64,000 nt of DNA from Chitinophagaceae bacterium. Its GTDB lineage: Bacteria > Bacteroidota > Bacteroidia > Chitinophagales > Chitinophagaceae. A program made the position numbers and the translations under genes. Location: NCBI GenBank assembly GCA_947455215.1, contig CANGNA010000002.1:46112-110111 (forward strand). The letters are read 5' to 3'. Positions within the stretch are counted from its first letter, which is position 1. The number at the start of each line of letters is the position of its first letter. Below are positions 7,913 to 14,488 of this stretch, piece by piece. The notes under the pieces were generated by a model. That model ran no database searches, was not told the DNA's origin, and was given only the letters and a program-made list of their open reading frames with translations.

Positions 7913-8689
7913 TTATTTGCCTTTGAATACAGGCTTTCTTTTTTCCAGGAATGCCTGTACGCCTTCTTTAAAGTCGTAGGTGGCGCCAGCCTGCATCTGT
8001 ACTTCTTTTTCCATTTGCAGCTGGCCTGTCAGTGAGTTGTCGAAGGCGCTGTTGAGCAGCCTTTTGGTAAGCCCGATGCCACGTGTAGGCATCTGTGCCA
8101 GGTTGGTCGCTATCTTCTTGCTCTCTTCAACAAACACATCGTCGGCAAATGCTTTAAATATCATGCCCATGCTTACTGCATCAACTGCAGATACTTTTTC
8201 TGCGGTCATCATCAGTGCTGCGGCACGCTGCATACCTACGAGGCGTGGCAGGAAGAAGGTACCACCGCTATCCGGTATCAGGCCAATTTTGCTGAAGGCC
8301 TGTATGAAGGATGCGCTGTGGCTGGCCACAACAATATCGGCAGCCAGGGCTATGTTGGCACCTGCACCCGCGGCTACACCATTAACGGCAGCTATCACCG
8401 GTTTCTCTACATTGCGCATACGCAGGATGGTAGCATTGTAATGCTCATCTACCAGGCGGGCAAAATCTTCGGGCGATGGGTTGGTTGCTTCAGAAAGATC
8501 CTGGCCGGAGCAGAAGCCCTTGCCGGCACCGGAAAGGTAGATGCAGCGCACCTCATCATCGTTGGCACAATCGTCCAGGTGGGCCTGGAGTGTCATGGCC
8601 ATATCGCGGTTGAAGGCATTGTATGTCTCGGGGCGGTTGAGCGTGATGTAGCCCACACCATTCTCTTTATGCAGCAATACTGTACTCAT
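7913..8689 (-). CDS. paaG: PaaG-like enoyl-CoA hydratase/isomerase
   Basis: A 258-residue crotonase-fold protein. The oxyanion-hole segments are GKGFCSGQDL (about residues 56-65) and AAVNGVAAGAGANIALA (about 100-116). The IGLIPDSGGTFFLPRL segment carries the aspartate typical of PaaG (1,2-epoxyphenylacetyl-CoA isomerase), and the C-terminus FKEGVQAFLEKRKPVFKGK closely follows the PaaG ending. PaaG isomerises the ring-epoxide of phenylacetyl-CoA to an oxepin and also shifts enoyl-CoA double bonds. No other paa genes are nearby, so a general beta-oxidation isomerase role is equally possible. A TACATTTG promoter box ends 4 nt before the ATG, which suggests a leaderless mRNA. The GH2-GH20 pair follows after 24 nt and may be read from the same promoter. 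Confidence 0.85.
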   Translation of the reverse strand: MSTVLLHKENGVGYITLNRPETYNAFNRDMAMTLQAHLDDCANDDEVRCIYLSGAGKGFCSGQDLSEATNPSPEDFARLVDEHYNATILRMRNVEKPVIAAVNGVAAGAGANIALAADIVVASHSASFIQAFSKIGLIPDSGGTFFLPRLVGMQRAAALMMTAEKVSAVDAVSMGMIFKAFADDVFVEESKKIATNLAQMPTRGIGLTKRLLNSAFDNSLTGQLQMEKEVQMQAGATYDFKEGVQAFLEKRKPVFKGK

Positions 8690-8693
8690 ACAA

Positions 8694-8701
8694 CAAATGT
8701 A
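8694..8701 (-). promoter_or_regulatory. Promoter -7 box of paaG-like gene
   Basis: TACATTTG on the minus strand, with only TTGT between it and the ATG at 8689. Transcription would start at or next to the start codon. Confidence 0.55.
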
Positions 8702-8764
8702 GCTACAGTAAGGGTATTTTAAAACGGGGGTAGTAATAAATCTATGGTGAGCGAGGGTTAAATA

Positions 8765-8794
8765 AAATAACCTCCCGGGTGGGAGGTTATTTTT
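8765..8794 (-). terminator. Terminator after the secreted protein gene at 8822
   Basis: Perfect 13-bp stem AAAATAACCTCCC (8765-8777) and GGGAGGTTATTTT (8782-8794) with a 4-nt loop, followed on the minus strand by TTTATTTAA. Confidence 0.8.
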
Positions 8795-8821
8795 GATCTA
8801 ACAGCATTTCGTTTATGTGCT

Positions 8822-9865
8822 TTATAGCGTTGAATACAGCCTTTTACCGTTGGCCATGTCGAATACTTCGAGCACATTGCTGCCGCCCTGGGCTACTTCC
8901 ATCATCAGCTTGTTCTTGTACATGCTGAGATAGATGCCGTTGACGCCTGCTGTTGGTTGTTTCAGTTCTGCATTCCATACCGGCTTGCCGCTTGCCGCGT
9001 TGAAGGCGATCAGGCTGATGCCCGGTGCGCCCTGGTGGTAGCGGGCAAGGATAAGCAGGCTGTCTGTATTGATGGTCTCGGTGAGCAGCTTGGTAATGTT
9101 CTTATCGGGCAGCTGCCAGCTGGCGCCAGGCATGCTCACCTTCATGGTCTTTGCTGCCTCGTCGCGGAATATATATCCTTTAAAGGCAAGCTCGTTATCG
9201 GCCCTGATCACACCGCAAATGGTAGCTTCTATAGGGAGGGTTTTACCATCCTTAAGGTCCATGATGACCGTCTTATGGATGCTGCGTGTGTTGAGGGACG
9301 TGAAGGCCATGAACCTGTCGGTATGCGTAAAGTAGAACAGGTATGGTGTTTTGAAATCATCACCATCCTTCACCGGCGTAAATATGGTGTGCTGTACATT
9401 CTGGCGGAAGCGTGGTTTGCCCCACTCATCGAGGCGGGAAATGAAATAACCTATCTTACCTTCGAAGCGCTGCACGTGTATGATACCTTCAGGTACAGTA
9501 ACCAGGAAGTCATTGCCCGGAACAGGATCCAGCTTATTTTCATCTTTGTTGCACTCTATTAATACATCTTTGGTTGCCGGCGGAATGTGGAAGCCCAGGT
9601 GACCTTCATCAACAATACGGAACGGCCTGCCTTTGTACATGGTCTCTTTAGGCACATCGCCCAGCAGCGATACCACATTGAACCTGCCAGCGAATTTGCT
9701 GAGTTTTTTGAAGTTGACGGAATCAGCATTCTCGGGCGCTTTGTCCGATTTGGTCATTGCGTCCAGGTCGACCCAATCTTTGTTGATAGGGTACATATTC
9801 TGAGCGCTCAGGGATACAATACCCGTAAAACATACTAACTGGAAAGAGAGTAATAGTTTCTTCAT
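8822..9865 (-). CDS. Secreted protein of unknown function, PQQ-propeller-like C-terminus
   Basis: Signal peptide MKKLLLSFQLVCFTGIVSLSAQ, then about 325 residues rich in beta strands and lacking a catalytic motif I recognise. The last 90 residues (LIAFNAASGKPVWNAEL, then EVFDMANGKRLYSTL) read like PQQ-enzyme propeller blades, so a partial beta-propeller is likely. The frame is open back to 9886, but that start is a TTG inside the promoter box; the ATG at 9865 directly before the lysine pair is preferred. It is a single gene with its own promoter (9884-9891) and a strong terminator. No sorting domain is seen, so a periplasmic location is likely. Function unknown. Confidence 0.8.
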   Translation of the reverse strand: MKKLLLSFQLVCFTGIVSLSAQNMYPINKDWVDLDAMTKSDKAPENADSVNFKKLSKFAGRFNVVSLLGDVPKETMYKGRPFRIVDEGHLGFHIPPATKDVLIECNKDENKLDPVPGNDFLVTVPEGIIHVQRFEGKIGYFISRLDEWGKPRFRQNVQHTIFTPVKDGDDFKTPYLFYFTHTDRFMAFTSLNTRSIHKTVIMDLKDGKTLPIEATICGVIRADNELAFKGYIFRDEAAKTMKVSMPGASWQLPDKNITKLLTETINTDSLLILARYHQGAPGISLIAFNAASGKPVWNAELKQPTAGVNGIYLSMYKNKLMMEVAQGGSNVLEVFDMANGKRLYSTL

Positions 9866-9883
9866 ATATGTGATGTATTTGTT

Positions 9884-9891
9884 CAAAAATA
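9884..9891 (-). promoter_or_regulatory. Promoter -7 box of the gene at 8822-9865
   Basis: TATTTTTG on the minus strand, 18 nt before the chosen ATG at 9865. Confidence 0.55.
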
Positions 9892-9925
9892 TAAAAAGTA
9901 ATCTATTACTAATAACGATTGTGCA

Positions 9926-9944
9926 GATAGTTTAATAAACTATC
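9926..9944. promoter_or_regulatory. Perfect palindrome upstream of the gene at 8822-9865
   Basis: GATAGTTT-AAT-AAACTATC, with perfect 8-bp arms and a 3-nt spacer. It lies just upstream of where the -33 element of the promoter at 9884-9891 would fall, and 33 nt past the stop of the GT4 gene. No T-tract follows on either strand, so an operator is more likely than a terminator. Confidence 0.45.
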
Positions 9945-9976
9945 GGTTGAGAGACAGGATCATAGAAGCCCGCAAT

Positions 9977-11107
9977 TTACATACCAACCACCTTCAGCAT
10001 AGCCTGTGTAAAGATCTCCCAGCTGTATTTGCGCTTTTCTGCCTGCATGTTTTGAGCAAGGTCGGGGAGCGAGTTGGGCTGGTAAAATCTGAGGATGGCA
10101 CCGGCTACCGATGTTGGGTCGGGCTCGGCAACAAAGCCTACCTTGCCATCGGGCACTACTTCCGGCAGGCCGCCTACATTGGTCACTATCATAGGCTTCT
10201 CAAAATGATAGGCTATCTGCGTAATGCCGCTCTGCGTGGCTTTTGTATATGGCTGGGCCACCACATCGGCTGCGCTGAAGTAATAGCACACCTCGCGCTC
10301 GGGGATGAAGTCGGTAAACAGGTGTACGGTATCGTGCAGGTTGTTATCGGCTATTATCTTGGTATTGGTGGCTTCCACGTCCTTGCTGTAGTACTCGCCG
10401 GCTATTATAAGATGCACGCCCAGGTCGCGGATGCGCTGGTCTGCCATGGCCAGTAACATGCGGTCCACGCCCTTATAATCACGGATGAAGCCGAAGCATA
10501 GCATGTAATGCTTTTCCGGGTCCAGGTTCAGTTTAGCGCAGGCCTCGGCCTTACTTACCGCCGCACCATAAATATCGTAAACCGGATGCGGCGAGAAGAC
10601 AGAAGGCTTTTTGGTAAATGTCTTCAGGTATTTCAGCTGGTCATCGCTCATGGTGATGAATGCATCTACAGCGCCTACAAAGTAGTTAGTGAATTGCTTA
10701 TCGCCCGGGCGGCCTTCGTGAGGGATGATATTATCTACAATGCAGACCACGCGCGTTTTACCATTTTTCTTCGCCCTGCGCAGTATGGTGCCAAAGGATG
10801 GCCCCATGAAGGGCAGCCAGTATTTTACGATAACCAGATCGTACTGTTGGCGGTTCATGTCGGCACCAACGCTCAGCCAGTTGAGCGGGTTGATGGAGTT
10901 GACCACGCTCAGTATCCTCAGCCCTTGGGGTGCAGGACCATCGGTGTATTGTGTTTTGCCGGGGAACAGGACAGACGGGTATTGCAGTGAGAACGACCAT
11001 ATGGTAACATCGTGGCCCTGAGCCTGCAATTCGTAAGCCAGGCGCTCATTGAATGCTGCCAGGCCGCCCCTAAGCGGATGCGCTGTGCCCAGGATAGCTA
11101 TCTTCAT
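9977..11107 (-). CDS. Glycosyltransferase family 4 (GT-B)
   Basis: A 376-residue retaining glycosyltransferase of GT-B fold. The N-terminal acceptor domain starts KIAILGTAHPLRGGLAAFNERLA, with the glycine-rich acceptor loop. The C-terminal donor domain holds LHLIIAGEYYSKD and EKPMIVTNVGGLPEVVPDGK, the segment contacting the nucleotide-sugar. Its ATG overlaps the stop of hddC by 4 nt, so it is translationally coupled to nucleotide-heptose synthesis. The simplest inference is that it transfers heptose, or a neighbouring sugar, to a surface glycan. There is no membrane segment, so it would work at the cytoplasmic face of the inner membrane. Confidence 0.85.
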   Translation of the reverse strand: MKIAILGTAHPLRGGLAAFNERLAYELQAQGHDVTIWSFSLQYPSVLFPGKTQYTDGPAPQGLRILSVVNSINPLNWLSVGADMNRQQYDLVIVKYWLPFMGPSFGTILRRAKKNGKTRVVCIVDNIIPHEGRPGDKQFTNYFVGAVDAFITMSDDQLKYLKTFTKKPSVFSPHPVYDIYGAAVSKAEACAKLNLDPEKHYMLCFGFIRDYKGVDRMLLAMADQRIRDLGVHLIIAGEYYSKDVEATNTKIIADNNLHDTVHLFTDFIPEREVCYYFSAADVVAQPYTKATQSGITQIAYHFEKPMIVTNVGGLPEVVPDGKVGFVAEPDPTSVAGAILRFYQPNSLPDLAQNMQAEKRKYSWEIFTQAMLKVVGM

Positions 11108-11802
11108 GGGAACATGGTTTTAAAATCGCCCTGCACCTTTTCGTAATCTTCGGGTATACCAATATCTATAAAGTAGCCCTGGTCTATAAAGCCATAGAAC
11201 TTCTTTTCGCCTACATATTTTTCCAGGTAATCTTTCTCGAAGGAGAACTTTACCGGGAAATCTTTGGCCATAAAAGCTTCGCGGTTGATGATGTATACAC
11301 CACCGTTGATGATGCCATCCGCGGTTGGTTTCTTTTCTTCAAAGTTGGTGATAACGCCTTTGTCGCTGGTTTTTACCACGCCATAGCGGTCGAAGTTGTG
11401 CATGTTTTTTAATGCCAGTGTGCAGGCAGCCTTATTGTCGCGGTGGAACTTCATCATGGCCGTAAGGTCTACGCTGAACATCGTGTCGCCATTCAGTATT
11501 ACTACATCGTCGGTCTCTGCATCTTCTATTGCTGCCAGTATGCCACCTCCGGTGCCCAGTGGTTCGTTTTCTATCACACAGTCCAGCTCATATTCCAGGA
11601 ACTGTTCTTCGAGCCAGTCGGTAACTATGCGATGCTTAAAGCCCAGCGACATAATGGCCCTGGTGCAACGCTGGCGCTCGAGGTAGTCGAGCAGGTAAGC
11701 CAGGAAGGGCCTGTTATTGACCGGCGCCATGCACTTGGGCTGTGCTCCGATAACGCCCTGTAATCTTGTTCCTAATCCACCTGCCAGTACTATTGCCTCC
11801 AT
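11104..11802 (-). CDS. hddC: D-glycero-alpha-D-manno-heptose-1-phosphate guanylyltransferase-like
   Basis: A 232-residue nucleotidyltransferase. The N-terminal signature AIVLAGGLGTRLQG (residues 3-16) binds the nucleotide triphosphate. LGTGGGILAA (82-91) and VVILNGDTMF (100-109, with the metal-binding aspartate) follow. The C-terminus FIDQGYFIDIGIPEDYEKVQ is characteristic of the HddC/RmlA-like group. The neighbouring hddA kinase supports heptose-1-phosphate as substrate and GDP-D-glycero-alpha-D-manno-heptose as product. Mannose-1-phosphate guanylyltransferase is the alternative. It lies 131 nt after hddA and overlaps the GT4 gene by 4 nt. Confidence 0.82.
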   Translation of the reverse strand: MEAIVLAGGLGTRLQGVIGAQPKCMAPVNNRPFLAYLLDYLERQRCTRAIMSLGFKHRIVTDWLEEQFLEYELDCVIENEPLGTGGGILAAIEDAETDDVVILNGDTMFSVDLTAMMKFHRDNKAACTLALKNMHNFDRYGVVKTSDKGVITNFEEKKPTADGIINGGVYIINREAFMAKDFPVKFSFEKDYLEKYVGEKKFYGFIDQGYFIDIGIPEDYEKVQGDFKTMFP

Positions 11803-11933
11803 TGGGAAAAACTGAAAAATTAAAAGTAAAGAGTAAAATTATTTGTTGGTCTGTTTTCGAAAACGAATACGTCCGGTGGCCGTTGGTCAGAAGACGCAAC
11901 GGCGGCGTTGCTTAATGTTTTGCGTCAGGCATA

Positions 11934-12956
11934 TTACATACTCCAGGTAAAGAGGCCGCGCTCTGTGAACTGGAATGGTGTAAACGATCCGCTATATACT
12001 TCCAGCGCCTGGCGTACTGCGTAGCGGGTGTTGGCCGGGCAGTAGAACATCATAAAGCCACCACCACCTGCGCCCGATATCTTGCCACCTGTTGCGCCGG
12101 CTTTCAAGGCCACGTCGTAAAGCTCATCCATCTTGCTGTTGGATATGCCCTGTGCCATTTGCTTTTTAAAGCGGAAGCCGAAATCGAGGATAGCGCCTAT
12201 CTCGTTCACGTTGCCTTTCAGCAGTGCTTCTTTCATCATGCGCGCCTGCTCCTTAAGGTTGTGCATGGCATCGATAGAAGACTGATTTTTGTCAGTAACG
12301 TTCTTGCTCTGTGCTTCTATGATGGTAGATGACAGCCTGCTGGTAGCTGTAAAGTACAGCAGCAGGTTGTTCTCCAGTTCGTATAGATATTCGTGGCGGA
12401 TGCGCAGCGGATTCACTATCACTTTGTCGCCCTCGTAAAACTCCATGAAGTTGACACCGCCAAAGGTAGCTGCATACTGATCTTGCTTGCCACCGGCCAT
12501 GGCCAGGTCTACACGCTCTATGTCGTAGGCCATATGGGCTATGTCATACTCACCCAATGGCAGCCTCAGCCATTCGGCAAACGCGCCTATGATGGCCACC
12601 ATGAGGGTAGAAGAACTACCCAGGCCAGAACCGGCGGGAGCATCTACCAATGTAGATAGCTTAAAGCCGCAAGGCACGGGGCCGTATTTGCGTACTATAT
12701 GGTTATAGGCGCCGGTAGCCAGGTCCAGCATACCGTCTACAGGTAATTCGTCGGTTTTCTCGTACGACACTACTTCGCCCCGGTCGAATGCTTCGAAGAT
12801 GACGCGGTTCTCCGGCAACAGTTCGATGGTGGCATATGCATACAACGATATGGTGGCGTTGAGGATGGCTCCGCCATAGAGGTCGCAGTAAGGGCTAACG
12901 TCGGTACCGCCCCCGGCAAGGCCTATGCGCAGCGGTGCTTTGCTTCTATAGATCAT
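11934..12956 (-). CDS. hddA: D-glycero-alpha-D-manno-heptose-7-phosphate kinase-like GHMP kinase
   Basis: A 340-residue GHMP-family kinase. Motif 1 is KAPLRIGLAGGGTDVSPY (residues 6-23), typical of the HddA and fucokinase branch. The ATP phosphate loop is APAGSGLGSSSTLMVA (106-121). Motif 3 is KISGAGGGGFMMFYC near residues 295-309. HddA phosphorylates heptose-7-phosphate at C1. With hddC next door, two of the four steps to GDP-heptose are present; the isomerase (gmhA) and the phosphatase (gmhB) are not in this window. It is the first gene of a minus-strand run hddA-hddC-GT4. A near-consensus TAATTTAG box lies 9 nt before the ATG. Confidence 0.85.
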   Translation of the reverse strand: MIYRSKAPLRIGLAGGGTDVSPYCDLYGGAILNATISLYAYATIELLPENRVIFEAFDRGEVVSYEKTDELPVDGMLDLATGAYNHIVRKYGPVPCGFKLSTLVDAPAGSGLGSSSTLMVAIIGAFAEWLRLPLGEYDIAHMAYDIERVDLAMAGGKQDQYAATFGGVNFMEFYEGDKVIVNPLRIRHEYLYELENNLLLYFTATSRLSSTIIEAQSKNVTDKNQSSIDAMHNLKEQARMMKEALLKGNVNEIGAILDFGFRFKKQMAQGISNSKMDELYDVALKAGATGGKISGAGGGGFMMFYCPANTRYAVRQALEVYSGSFTPFQFTERGLFTWSM

Positions 12957-13091
12957 AACAGGCAGCTAAATTAATAAATTATCTGTGAGCCGGTGTGCTG
13001 GCTAACTTTAATTAAGGTTTATTGCTCATGCATGTGTGCCATATAACCGTAAATTGGCCGGCCATATTGTATGGGTTGGGCAGAATACACC

Positions 13092-13099
13092 TAATTTTG
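13092..13099 (+). promoter_or_regulatory. Promoter -7 box of the ABC ATPase gene
   Basis: TAATTTTG, 21 nt before the ATG at 13121, with a TTG at 13067-13069. A perfect TGGCCGGCCA palindrome (13055-13064) lies just upstream of that -33 element and could be an operator. Confidence 0.55.
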
Positions 13100-13120
13100 T
13101 GGCACAGACAACAATAACAG

Positions 13121-13879
13121 ATGGGCGCGATCATCCAGGTAAATAATTTAAAGAAGAGCTATGGCGATTTTGAGGCTGTAAAAGGCATCAGCTTCGAGGT
13201 GATGGAGGGCGAGATATTTGGCCTGCTGGGACCCAACGGTGCCGGCAAGACCACCACGCTGGAGATCATAGAGACACTGCGCGACAAAACATCGGGGCAG
13301 GTGATAGTAGATGGCATAGACCTGGATAAAGATCCGCAAGCCATCAAAAACATCATTGGCGTGCAGCTGCAGGCTGCGGGGTACTACCCGGCGCTGAACC
13401 TGAAGCAGATAATAGACCTGTTTGCCGGATTGTATAATCGTGAAGTAGACCCTATGGCCCTGCTGGACACAGTGAACCTGCGTGATAAAGCCAAAAATGC
13501 TTTTAAGGAGTTATCGGGCGGACAGAAACAACGCTTTTCTATAGCTACTACGCTCATAAACGAGCCTAAGATCATATTCCTGGACGAACCCACAACGGGC
13601 CTTGACCCACAAGCCCGCCGTAACCTGTGGGAACTCATCAAACAACTACGCGACCGTGGCTGTACGGTGGTCATCACTACGCACTATATGGATGAGGCTG
13701 AAGAACTGTGCGAGCGCGTAGCCATTATAGACAGTGGAAAGATAATAGCCCTGAGCACCCCCAACGACCTGATAGACGGTCTTATTGCTTCAGGCTTTAA
13801 ACGCCAGAAGGAAGTAAAGGCCGCTAACCTGGAAGATGTGTTCCTGAATATGACCGGTAAGGAGTGGAGAGAGGGCTAG
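13121..13879 (+). CDS. ABC transporter ATP-binding protein without adjacent permease
   Basis: A 252-residue ABC ATPase of the CcmA/DrrA-like multidrug or efflux class. Walker A is GPNGAGKT (37-44), the signature LSGGQKQR (131-138), Walker B IIFLDEP (151-157), and the switch histidine lies in TTHYMDEAEEL. The Q-loop glutamine sits in VQLQAAGYYP. The C-terminal tail (LEDVFLNMTGKEWRE) is that of the ABC-2 exporter class, which needs a separate permease. No permease gene is on either side: a hddA gene lies divergently upstream and a strong terminator directly downstream. The partner must be encoded elsewhere or lost. Confidence 0.9.
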   Translation: MGAIIQVNNLKKSYGDFEAVKGISFEVMEGEIFGLLGPNGAGKTTTLEIIETLRDKTSGQVIVDGIDLDKDPQAIKNIIGVQLQAAGYYPALNLKQIIDLFAGLYNREVDPMALLDTVNLRDKAKNAFKELSGGQKQRFSIATTLINEPKIIFLDEPTTGLDPQARRNLWELIKQLRDRGCTVVITTHYMDEAEELCERVAIIDSGKIIALSTPNDLIDGLIASGFKRQKEVKAANLEDVFLNMTGKEWREG

Positions 13880-13897
13880 GGTTGACTACATATAACT

Positions 13898-13937
13898 AAC
13901 ACGATACCCGCCATTGATGGCGGGTATCGTGTTTTTT
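13898..13937. terminator. Terminator after the ABC ATPase gene
   Basis: Perfect 17-bp stem (13898-13914 with 13917-13933; core ACACGATACCCGCCA) followed by a T-tract on the plus strand. It sits between convergent genes and may also end the small minus-strand gene. Confidence 0.85.
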
Positions 13938-14127
13938 AATGATGTTGCTTTTTCTCGCTTTTCACTTCTTTCTTGTTATGGGTAGTGTCATTCCCTTTAT
14001 CGTCTTGCTCCTCGTTGGCGCGACTGTCGAGATTATCTTTGTTTTCTACCCTTTTGCCACCTGATTGAGACGCATGAGGGTTTTTGCGCATGTTGTTGGG
14101 TCTGAGATCCTGGTTTCCTGTTTTCAT
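13936..14127 (-). CDS. Small, very hydrophilic protein of unknown function
   Basis: A 63-residue protein if read from the ATG at 14127 (MKTGNQDLRPNNMRKN); an upstream in-frame start at 14178 is less likely. It is almost wholly polar: rich in Lys, Asn, Asp, Glu, Gln and His, with no aromatic residue and a KSEKKQHH tail. This resembles the small disordered or stress-associated proteins of Bacteroidota, but no domain can be named. It ends at the shared hairpin terminator. A coding role is only moderately certain. Confidence 0.4.
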   Translation of the reverse strand: MKTGNQDLRPNNMRKNPHASQSGGKRVENKDNLDSRANEEQDDKGNDTTHNKKEVKSEKKQHH

Positions 14128-14488
14128 GATCGTTTTTTGTCTATAGGAGACACTAAAGTTGTACCAACAGCGAGGCAACTTAAACTATGGCATAAGCACT
14201 CCGGTTCAAACCCCGCGACATCGCATGATCTATTCCCCACAGTTATCGGCAGTTTGACCCGTAATAAACTGGGATAAACAGGGTTCGGTCTGCAATATTT
14301 TTATATATATGGGTCGTTTTTAGGAAATTTTTCAAAAAAAATACCCGTCAACCAACCATTATCATTGTTTGACTGTCTTATTCAAGAGCAAGCCGGTAAA
14401 AAAGATAATTGCTATTTGTTTTTTTTCTATCTTGCAAAGCCGGAATTATTCTAAATTAGTATTATACATCCCAAAATAAGGATTGATT
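14128..14488. other. AT-rich intergenic region upstream of the PKD protein
   Basis: About 360 bases between the small minus-strand gene and the secreted protein at 14489. AT-rich, with poly-T and poly-A tracts and a TATATATAT run near 14303. I see no exact TAnnTTTG box and no gene. An AAGGA (14478-14482) six bases before ATG 14489 is one of the clearer ribosome-binding sites in the window. Confidence 0.5.

Noticed and set aside
14198..14218. tRNA-like T-loop (GGTTCAAACCC)
   Set aside because: The flanking bases do not form a T stem, and no acceptor, D or anticodon arms fit around it.
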